A DNA stretch of 64,000 nt from Haliclystus octoradiatus (taxonomy: Eukaryota; Cnidaria; Staurozoa; Stauromedusae; Haliclystidae), in contig OU744450.1 of NCBI GenBank assembly GCA_916610825.1, positions 21,134,814 through 21,198,813 of the forward strand, written 5' to 3'. The notes beneath the pieces were generated by a model, which saw only the letters and a program-made list of their open reading frames with translations, was not told where the DNA came from and did not search any database. A program made the translations under genes and the position numbers. This document shows positions 35,596 to 46,700 of the stretch, in pieces. The first letter of the stretch is position 1. The number at the start of each line of letters is the position of its first letter.

Positions 35596-35750
35596 AAAAA
35601 ACAGTTCAGGAGTTCATGAACAGTTCATGAGCGTTAATAGGTCCTAAATGTTCATAAACTATTCATGAACAGTTCATGAACAGTTCTTGAAAATTGGGGC
35701 CATTTAACGTCCATGAACTGTTCATGAACTCCTGAACTGTTTTTCGCAGG
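35596..35750. repeat. Foldback MITE of the GTTCATGAAC family, copy 1
   Basis: Arms read AACAGTTCAGGAGTTCATGA and its complement, ending TTTTTCGCAGG. The interior is made of repeated GTTCATGAAC palindromes. Same family as 48981-49149 and about 50320-50413. Confidence 0.8.
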
Positions 35751-36235
35751 TGTGTCTCCAATATTGCCAATCATGTCTCTTTTATAGTTCTCATTTATCT
35801 CAAATTTAATAAGTAAGAATTTATTAATCGGAACGGATGAAGCTGCATTTATAGCGGTGATATTTATCTTATGCTTACCGATTATTTTATTATATGGTTT
35901 TGTAACATAATGTTTTTATCGTATTCATTTTGTAATATTATTATTAGTTTTTTGATTTACATTACAATGTTTTTAATTAATTGGTACTTTTTACCAAATA
36001 GATGTTCTGAAGAAGAAAATTATATAATAATTCATGATACATGTTCCACAATTTTGAACAGATTTTTAGATGTAATTTAATTTACAATAATGCCTACTCC
36101 CGCTTTTAAATATTGAATAAATAACATGTTCTTTGCATTTTCTGACTTTTTAACTAATATAAATCTGGACTTTCCATCAACTTACAATTGAGTAATAAAA
36201 ATGTTATTATTATCAACATCATTCATTTAGGTTGA

Positions 36236-36565
36236 TCCTTCAGTTTTTCAGTAGAGGTCTGATTTTGATCGGATTGGGCATTAATAATCCGAATGTTCGC
36301 AAAAAATATTCAATCCGAATCCAATCCGAAAAAGTTTGAAATATCCAGTTTCTGCGTTGAGAATCCGGATCCGAGCAATCTATAATCCTTTTATATTTAT
36401 GATCAGAATAAATTAATGATATCAAAAACAATGAAATAGTACAAATAACTCAGTATATATTGAAATGAAGGATATTAAAAATCCGATCCCAACATATTTT
36501 GCAAAAGTCCGATCCGAAAAAATAAAAATCCACATCCGAATATAATCCGGTCGATCGTATCGGAT
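36236..36565. repeat. ATCCGAT/TTCGGATT-rich interspersed repeat
   Basis: Multiple short units such as AATCCGATCCGAA and TCCGAATCCAATCC in both orientations. Probably a non-autonomous repeat or degenerate satellite. Confidence 0.5.
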
Positions 36566-37357
36566 TCTTATTTATATTAGATCCTAGTGACGAGAGGTAC
36601 TTAATTTCGGCTTCATTATGCTGAGTAGCGACAAATAAAACACAATAATCTGCAAATGTTTCAATTTATTGTAAAATCTTCGTCAGGCAAGAAAATATAG
36701 AGCTCAAAATTTCAATAGATTATGTAAATTATTATTTTTAAACTATAAATACGACGTCCAAACCTCTCTCTCTTTATTTGCCTGACGATGATTTTAGAAT
36801 AAATTGAAACCGTTCAAATTGCACGTATTTTTTGTAAGTAACCAAGCAAAGGATGTAGTTCAGAACGTTTCACAACTTGTGAGGGATTTTAGTACCAGAA
36901 GTTTCCTAATATTCAGATTTCAGAACTGTACAATAGGCAAAAATCTCAAAATATGAACATTTTATTGAGTGACAATGAAGTACAGCAATTGTGATGCAAC
37001 ATTAATTATTTAGTGTAACAGTCTGTAACCATACAAATCAAGTAAAAAAGATTGCAATTTTGAGACTTTCATATAATTATTATAAATCAATTGAATTAAA
37101 ATGGTATACTTAAATAATTTAAAAGTTAAATAACTTAAATAGTTAAATAATTTCGAAGTACCAAAGTTTCTTAAATATTTTGAACTTTAACCCCTAAAGT
37201 ATCTTAGGATTTCTTTAAAAAAATACGTTTATTGTGTGTGTGTGTTTATTTGTTGCTACTCGACATAATGAAATCGATGTTAGATTCAATCATTCAATTT
37301 AGGCTTTTAACGAATATGGTCTTTACATGTCTTTTCTCAATAAGTGTATCAATGCAG

Positions 37358-37532
37358 GGCACAATATCAAAAAGATCCCAAACAACCTCCAGACACAGAA
37401 ATATTCGTGTCAGTTACATTTTTAAAAAAATTGATAAATTATGGATTGATGTGCAACAAAAATGAAATTCTCACAGAATGGTCTACTGAGCCTCTATTCA
37501 AAACTGGTTCAGATGCACCATGTACTCTATAA
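37358..37532 (+). CDS. Unassigned 3'-terminal coding exon
   Basis: A clear acceptor (AATGCAG) precedes an open frame of 57 codons (contains QKDPKQPPDTEIFVSVTF and ILTEWSTEPLF) ending in TAA at 37530-37532. AATAAA follows at 37565-37570, 33 bases after the stop, as expected for a real last exon. The exon needs two bases from an upstream exon. The frame does not fit any donor of the death receptor. It is convergent with the WDR46 3' end, 243 bp away. No family was recognised; the upstream exons were not found. Confidence 0.45.
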
Positions 37533-37775
37533 TTAACTTGATTTTTTGGTGGAACTGTAAATACAATAAAATGGGAGATTAACTGGCTGACACTTTTTAT
37601 CCCGAATATCCCCGTTGGTTAAGTATAATAGAATTTCTATCAACCACACCATTAATACAGTATTATCATATATTTTGTTAAAAAACAAAATATCAAATGT
37701 AGAATAATATTCCAATTATAGAACGTAATTAAATTTATATAATTAAATGAAAAAAATTATTTATATGAATAAATA

Positions 37776-40700
37776 CTATGTTGAGGTTTTCTTGAATCTA
37801 TCCAAAGCTGTTTTGGGTGATGAAGATGACGTTGTACTGTTTTCCAATGACTTTTTCTCTTGTTCTTCCTTCTTCTTTGCCAACATGAACTGGCGAAGTT
37901 TTTCCTATGAGATAAAACATACATATAATTTGTAAGGATCAGAAGAAATTATATAACAAGGTTTGGAAATCGATTAGTATTAGTCGCAATCCTTTGAAAA
38001 AAGAGTTGTATGTAAACGATGATGACGATTGCCGGTTACCCTGGTTACATCATGGTTTCATAGCCTCCAGTTGTAGCGTACCAGTCTCGTTGTTTCCAGG
38101 AAGCAATAGGTCAAACGTGTAGTTAGCATCTGCCACAATGAACGGATTGAGTATGCAGTAAAGCATAAATTATATTCCAATGACAGCGGAAATTCTCGAG
38201 AAGAAGATCACTTCAAAGACCCTGTGTTGTTGGTACAAATAATTTTGCCCAACATGTACACCGTTTCTATAACAAACGAACTGAGTATAAATGATCTAAA
38301 GCTATAAATATACATCACAAACAATATTTACCCTTTTGCTAAATAGTTTCTGTCCTTTTTTCCGTTGCAATACTTTTCCAGTTGAGCTGCGACCTTTTGT
38401 TTTGAATTTTGGTACAAATGGTTCATCCACCTGAGAAAACAAAATTAAGACACGGTCCTACAATTATATTAAAATAGCGTTCAAATCCTTATAACGTATC
38501 CTTAATTTATACAATCATGTTTATGTTTTTTCTAAAATTTCATTCGGACTTTTGTGCACGCGTATCAAAGAAACAGTAAATATCTTCATTAGAACAATAT
38601 TTAATTTCAGTGGAGTGCAAGAAAGAGACAACAACTGGAACAGAAACTTTTAGTTTTCACTACATAAAACAATTTTGAAATAGACACAAATACGAAATAA
38701 TACCATGGCATTGATCAATTTCAAAATAACAAAATATTGAGATTTAGCTTTGGAATCGGAAGAGTTTTCTGAAACAGAATTTTTCCATTGAAATCCCACT
38801 GTATTTATTTTACAAAATTTACAAACTTCTGGTTTTTGGTTAGTTTAGCTCAGACTTCCGAGATCCCGACTTTTATCGTACACTGATTCTGTCTGATTCT
38901 AGTCATTCTAGTCATATCAATTAGTAGAATGTTGGATGTGATAATTCAAACAGATTAATATGTTTGATACTTGGCCCGGCAAAAAAGTGGGGATCATTTT
39001 ATTGGCTAACGGGGAGGGGGTGAAAAGAGGGGTTCAAATAACAATATAGCAGTCACCTGTCCATAGCGGTCGCTACAGTACCTCGGACGACCGTTATTAC
39101 GAATAAGGTCTACACATAGGATTGATGGCTCCGTGGTAAAACGTGTGAACCAATTGTAGTGAAATTTACCTCCTCGTTTGGTTTTTCTCCTTCTTTTGTG
39201 GCATCAGATTGTCCGCGGTCGATTTTCAAGATATCACGAGGGTCTAATGTAATCAGTTCAGGTTGGATCTGCAATTAAACACACGTATAAATTAAGAACA
39301 CAACCATACCGATGAACCATACACGACTATCAAACATCAGTGCATTATATATGGAAAGCTCATTCGGTCAAGTATGGGTGAATAAAGTTGACTCTGTAGT
39401 AGATAAATCGACATTCTGAATGACCGAGTACCAGAGAAACATGTGTATGAAGCTTGTTCCACGATAATATGCAGGTGACCGCGGTTCGCAGGAGACAGCA
39501 GACAATATTATTCGTACGTGTCACTCGTCTTTGAATCCGCTCAATATGATTGTCCTCACAAACAAACTAGCACTCGGCAGCGAAATATGGCACACCGTAA
39601 AAATCTGTCATCTGCTGTAGGCCTAGCCTATACATATGACTGAAAAATGTGAAACTATACGCAACCGACAGTAATGAGATCCGAAAGTATCGACGATAGT
39701 TATCAGTAAATAGCCTGCGTGCAGACCTATTTCTTGCTTTACTTTTTGCATTCATCTTTTATTATACGTCGGGAAAAGCAACATCATATCTGCATGCAAG
39801 CTTCTTATTATCTATGAATCTAGAATCTACGAAATGATGTTTTGAGGCTTACATATGTATATCCCTGCGTAGCTTGCCAGACATATTAGGCATTGGTTAA
39901 AATTATCCCACATTAGTAGCTAAGACCATCAATCAACTCAGTAATGAGAATTAACAACATGTGGAGGATAATATATATTTTCAAGTATCTAAACTTTTTA
40001 CTATTATATTATACAGGTGCTGACTTACTAATTAAATACACATGTAAAAATGAGGTAAACTATTTTAAAAATTATTAAATTATTTAAATCAATTTATTAT
40101 GTAACATTATTTTGATTAATTAAAACACTATATAAATGTTACTTATATACAAATGTTAAAACTGCTGTCGCACAAGTTCAGTTCTCCACCATCATAGCGT
40201 CCAATTCGAGAGAAATGATCGAGGATTGTTTTTAATTACGTAACAGTTCGTATGTCTGCAACAGGTACTTTAAGAACTCCAAGTACACGTCTCGCATCAT
40301 TCTGTAACGCCGTTTTCTTGGATACGTTGCGTTATTATCTTCACTGTTCTTCTTCGATGTGATCGCAAACTTGACGCATCATTCTGTAACGCCGTCTTCT
40401 TGCAAACGTTGCGTTACCATCAGGCTTCAACTGAACCGGTGGTTGAGGCACAACAATTCCATCATCTTTGAAAAATAATTTAGAATTCATAATTTTATCA
40501 TTAGTACAACCTCTTTTCATGATAACATTTTCATAATGAAGTGTATCAAGGATAGCTTTTGTTTGTGCCATCTTTATAACATCATTTCTTAGTTGCTCGT
40601 CTGCTCCAATCAATTGTTTGGTAACGTTTTCATTTTCAGCGCAAATAGATTTGGCATCCTTGATTAATTCCTTCAAAATGTTTCTTGTGAATTGATTATC

Positions 40701-43700
40701 TTTTTCTAGAGATCGGACTTCCTTTTTAAGCTGCTCTACTTTCTTATAAACTTGATTTTCTTTCTCTAAGCGTGTAACCTTGTTTTTCAACACGTTGATT
40801 TTGCTTTCCAATAATATTTCATTGTTGTTAAGCTTTGGTTTTCGAATTTGATAATCTGAATCATTGGCTTCTGTGTTTGCCTTTGCAATCCTTGGTAAAA
40901 CGTTGAAATGGGTTCCTTTCTTCACAGAACTATTCCTGGGAGTCAATCTTCTAGGCTTGACGCAGCATTCTTTCGTGGGTTTTCCCATTTGATCATTCTT
41001 TCTTGCATCAGCTACACATCGAGCGATATCCGGTAAAACGGAATAACGGTTCTTCATTGTTTTAACCTTGACTGCATCATGGCTTTCTGATGCCTTTTCT
41101 TCTAATAAACGTTTTTTCTCCAACCTTTCTGCCTTTAAACGTTCGCAATGAAGTGTAAGTCTCCGTGAAAAGATTCTAGGACGGACTTCTTTGACCTTAT
41201 CCTCTACAGAATTCTTTGAATCCGATATATTCTTATTAGAAGACATACTTTAGCAGATCGAGAGTATTCAACGGAATAATTCCAATCAGATAATCAGATC
41301 TGACAAATAAAAATCTTACTAACAATCAATTTTCTGAGTCGCGAAAGACAATTATCCATCCTGACGTCATAATTTGATCCATGTACGTCACGTGATAATG
41401 TTTTACGTATTATGAACATGCAAAAATGTGCGTATGAAATACATAATATAAATGGTACAGGTAAGTTACCGGAAGTAAAATGATACATGAAAAACATGGC
41501 TACTATTGACCGTCTATTTTCAGGTCTCAGTTGAACCGGCGAATGTTGATGTTTCGTAGCCTGCGTGGAGACTAATGTTTCGGAGCAATACTACTTTGAT
41601 TAAATTATTTCGTTGATTGAATATTACATAATACAATGAGATTTATTCGCAATCAGATTATGATGACCCACATAGCAAAAAGTTGTTATGGTTACGCTTC
41701 TATGCATATGTATCACTGCAAGATCTGCATTCCTACCAGTGTCTGACAAATATTTAACAGTTATAATATATTACATTTACAGTCATTCATGACTGAAAGT
41801 CATCCCTTAAGAACAAGTGCCTGTTTATTGGGGGACATTAACACATTTACATATAAATTATGCTACAAACAATTAACATGTTATTGATCGAAGGTGAGAG
41901 ATCAATAACTGTTTTAGTCAGTGATTAAAAGGAGCAGGACAATATTGGAACATATTTTCATAACATGAATTTTAATGTACTTCAATGCATCAAAAACGCA
42001 ATTATCCGTTGAATTTTTCCACAAGAACGATGCTTGGAAAACACAGTACAGAGCGGTCAATACAGTCTAGACTTGACCGCTGTTCGACCAATCGAATTGC
42101 TCGATTTCCTTATCGACCGATTGGTCGATGACTAAGATACCATATTATATAATAAAATATTATAATATACAAATAATGTAAGGAGTTGTACGGATAACTT
42201 GGGTATAGGGCGGTGATCAAATTGTCTACTAATTACCCTATACAACTGACCTTATCCAAGAGCATTTTGACTTCGTGTTCCTTTCGTTGTGTTTTTGTTT
42301 GGTATGGGTTTGCCTCCAACGCATCGAAATTAGGCTCCCCAGCCCCAGGAATCAGGAGACTTGAGAAACCGTTACTATGACCAATGCCAAGAACATCTTC
42401 GTAAGGGCAAAATTGAATAGAGTCAATTTGTTGCGATGGAATTAAATGTTTTAAATAAGGCATTTTCTGTTTTTCAACAAAGGCATCTTTGTAAATCTGT
42501 TCAAAGTAAGATAAATGATAACAATGACTGTAATAATGAATACAATGCATAATATACTTAATACGGGTCCGCAAAATTATATGATGCATGTATGCAGTTG
42601 GGGATACTTGCAAAAATATTTAGAGGGGGCTAATAGACAGTAGGGTAATTCAAATATGGGGACAACACGCACATTTTTAGAGGTGTGGCACATTTTAGCA
42701 AAGAGAACTGATGATCTATACGCTCATAACTGATCTGCAAATCGATCCCTGGCACTGAACATCAATTTTCATCCGGGGTTGAGACAAAATAATTTAGAAG
42801 AAATATGGAGATACGGAACTCACATGCGATGAACACACATATTTCATTAAAAAGCCTGACATACAGGTCACCTCTATGTAAAGGTTACCTCTATTTAAGA
42901 TCACCTCTATGAAAAGGTCCCTTAAGTACAGTCTCTTGAAAGAGATAGATGACCATACAAATCTATGATCCTCTTTCCAAGGTAAAACATATTTATCGCA
43001 GTTAGCTGTCCTTTATCAGCAGGTTTATTTTAATTTGGAAATACCAGGACGGTTTTTACACAATCTGCAGCATTCCTCAGCAAAAGGGGTCCCCCCTACT
43101 TCTCAGTGACTAATACAATAATGTACATATAAACTACTGCGTGAGAAAATTTTCCGCAAATTTGCTGAGCAATTGTGATCTCGATTTTCGCGCCAAAAAT
43201 TATCATATTTCGAGCTTTGTGCTGATATTACAGCATCATTTGTCCAAAATACAGGCTTATCTTATCTTATCTTGGGCTGATTTTGTAGCTATCGGCATTA
43301 GCTTTCTGTACAAACTTCAAATTAACTAAAAAAAAAGAACAAGAGAAAGGCGGTTTCTCCTAAAGCTGAACAGATTTATCATTACAGTAGTACCAAGATA
43401 TTATAATAGAACCATTCTATTCTATTATTGGTTCTAATATAATATCTTGGTGTAGTACTAAAGCTAAATAATGCCTTGACACCAGTCCCACCTTAGAAAT
43501 ATGCTACTTTTTGGCACGCAGTGCGGTTTTTGTGTTTATTGTATTATTTCAGCCATTTATTTATCCTTTCAACTTTGAGAATAATTCATCATGGACAAAA
43601 TACGCGTGACCATCCTTGTACTCATTGCTAATGAAATATATATATAAAATTATTTTCGGTGTTGGACATTACTTTATATACTGTTTGGGTTTTCCCTCGT

Positions 43701-46700
43701 GTCATCTGGTAAGCAGATATTAACGTTTAAATCATCTATTTTATAATTGTATATCCACGCTTATAGAAGCGTCGGTTAAATACCAGATGATAAAATCGAT
43801 CAAATTTTCTATTGATTTCCCAAATGGGAGGGGGGGGGGGGTAATCCCATATAGGCGCTATACGGGATGTGTCGTGAAGTGCCCGAATAGGATTTTACAC
43901 TCAAAACGATAGGAAATCACAATTGTTGAGTACATTTTCATGCAAATCATTCAATAATGATACATTGATGACTAAATATTGATGTAATACATCAGTGAGA
44001 TTAAAAATGAATACAACGAAGCACGAATGACAAGAAGAAAGACAGAGTAATTTTATATTTAGAACAAAGTTTTGATATTAAAACAAAATATTTACAAATT
44101 GATAAAGTATATACAAACCATCGAAATGCGTAGCCTGCGTTTCAAACAATAAAACACAACACAATATAACATAACCTTGGTTATACAAAACTATTAAAAT
44201 CTTCATGATCCACTATATAAAATGCTTTATGGATAAAAATATTGTAAAATCTGACTTGCAAATAGCCTTCGACGAGCCTGTACATACTCTGTCATATAGA
44301 AAGGTCGAGAGTAAAGTTTGTAATAACTCATTAGACGTAGCCTTCACGTCTTCAGTTCAAAACTTTTCACTAACAATTGCAATTGAGTTTGCAGTTCCCT
44401 CGCCATCAGAAACAGACATCATAGAACGGAAAATATCGATTTGTAAAGATGCCTCGATACTTCCATCGTGACAAATAGCCATACGCCTTTGAGATTGCTT
44501 TGTTTGTCTCAGAAACATATGAAGTTGCTCATCATCGTCATCTTCATGTTTTACTTCTTGAATTTTATGATCATCTGTGTGATTTTCAATAGAGACGTCA
44601 TCACCATAATTCCTGAAAATGCTTTGCAAAAGATGTGTTGAGTCTGCAACATCAGAACCAACATTAAGAAGAGCTGTTGCCTGCATAGGAAGATTCCCAT
44701 TGCAGATTTCGTCTTTGTGATAATTGAGACCAATTAAGGGTTGTCTTCTATTTGAAATCTCTTCATTGGCAACTTTCGTCATTTCGTCAACAGATAAACG
44801 TTCTGTTGTAGAAGGTTTAGTTAGACTTTGGTGTTTAGAAGCAGCTTTATCGTGGACGAAAGCTATTGTGTCTGTTATATGTTTCTACTTGCATTTATAT
44901 AGCCTACCATAACATGGCATCTACATTACTAATGACCATATTACAAATGTTAAATGATATCCAAAGCTGGCATATTTCATCGCAATGACCGTCCGTGTGA
45001 GTGAAAACATTTATTACATTCCCAATCTTTCTACATGTATATAATATACTGGTTCAGGATTGACAACAAAATTAATCCAATGAAACACCTCTGGCATTTT
45101 GACTGGACTGTTGTCTGATCTATTCTGTATACCACAGTTTTTTGAGTGACATGTGAAACTTAGATTGGATTCTAATTAGCATTAGTCGAAACCGATTAGG
45201 GTACTATTCGATGATCTGCATTTTGATTGGTTGCTCAATCGTTCACTATTCTCTCATAGTGAACGCTGGCAAGTTCCCTCGCAAATTTAAAAAAGTAAAC
45301 AAGCGATTCGCAAATGTTTTTGAATCAATTTTATACGAGAGTCTTATAAATTCCGTGCTCGAGAAAAAAAAGGAACAAAATATGAGATGAAGTTGTTCAA
45401 TGGTAGGCTATGCATATACAATTTTAATCTTATTTAACAATCTTCTCACAATTTTTTCATCGCTACTTTATTGCAGATTCATCAATTCAAGGTTTATAAC
45501 AACAAACTTTTATATTACAAACTGCAAACATTTGTACATTTATACAATTGTGAAAAAATTGTGAGAAGATTGTTAGCTAAGATTAAAATTGTGTACGCAT
45601 AGCTTACCATTAAACAACTTCATCTCATATTTTGTTCCTTGTTTTTTTATCTCGAGCACGGAATTTATAAGACTCTTGTATAAAATTGATTCAAAAACAT
45701 TTGCGAATAGCTTGTTTACTTTTTGATATTTGCGAGGGAACTTGCCAGCGTTCACTATGAGAAAATAGTGAACGATTGAGCAACCAATCAAAATGCAGAT
45801 CATCGAATAGTACCCTAATCGGTTTCGACTAGTTAACAATCAGACTCCGAGTCCGAGTTGGCTAATTGTTGAATATTACTAGCAATAATTGATTGGTAAA
45901 TGTAGCTAATTTACAAAGATGCTGTAAGAAATGTAACGACATGGTGAAATATTTTAATTATTACAACTGTTCAAACTTTATTTTGATTGTCCAGTAATTA
46001 GATTAACGTTGTTTAAAATCCTAAGAAAAGGTCATCTACTATATAAACGTCGATGTATGTCTGTTTGTATCTACTGTATTCGAGATTCACGCTTCTCATG
46101 GTTAATTGATCAAATCCATACTTTCCGTGGGGTATCTTATAATTTATTGCGGCAACATAGGCCATGTTGTATATTCATATCTTTATATTCCTTCAATTGA
46201 CGACCCGAAGCGTATTTTTTTCGTAGGATTTCTCTTGCGGCTCCATAGAAAGAACGAATTACACTCTCATGTTCGTCACGCAATATCTTTCACATAAGAC
46301 TGACCTTCAGTTCTATTGTTTATTTATCATTTGGGCTAACTTCGAGCAATTAAATTTACTATTTCTATTTTCAAATTTTACCAAGCGGAGCGGGTTCACT
46401 TCACTAGTACTATATATAAATGATCATTTTGATTCCAGATATTTATTTACTGTAAAAGAGCCAATAACAGCAGCTTTGATTTGCCTGCTGTGCTTCTGCC
46501 TTGAAAACAGGCAAAGAAGGAGGAATCAACCAAGTCACAATTAAATCTCAATGAATTGATCAAATTGAAAGGGCTACTTACATAACAATGGGGTCCAAAT
46601 CCAGCAGCCAGGAGTCCCTTTTGACTGATTGCTAACGTTTGTGCAGCTCTGTACATGCCATAAACAAACAATGGTTTGTATGTCCGAACATCCCACACTT

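Larger units (their letters stand above)
35041..37357. other. Region between the death receptor and the orphan exon
   Basis: Holds a GTTCATGAAC foldback (35596-35750), an ATCCGAT-rich repeat (36236-36565) and a short hairpin (arms 36658-36690 and 36778-36809, stem TTTCAATTTATT...GTCAGGCAA). A small open stretch at about 36000-36070 (CSEEENYIIIHDTCSTILN) follows an AG and could be an exon, but its phase does not fit the 37358 exon. Confidence 0.4.
42497..44356. other. WDR46 intron 10, distal part
   Basis: Contains the MITE fragment and palindrome listed separately and a poly-G run at about 43829-43840. No other feature seen. Confidence 0.4.

Noticed and set aside
36236-36565. CRISPR-like or satellite array
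   Set aside because: Units are short, irregular and in both orientations, with no constant repeat-spacer spacing.
40341-41246. Alternative exon of WDR46
   Set aside because: WDR46 exons 11 and 12 join in phase without it, the frame starts with ATG and ends with a stop, and it has its own upstream promoter-like sites.
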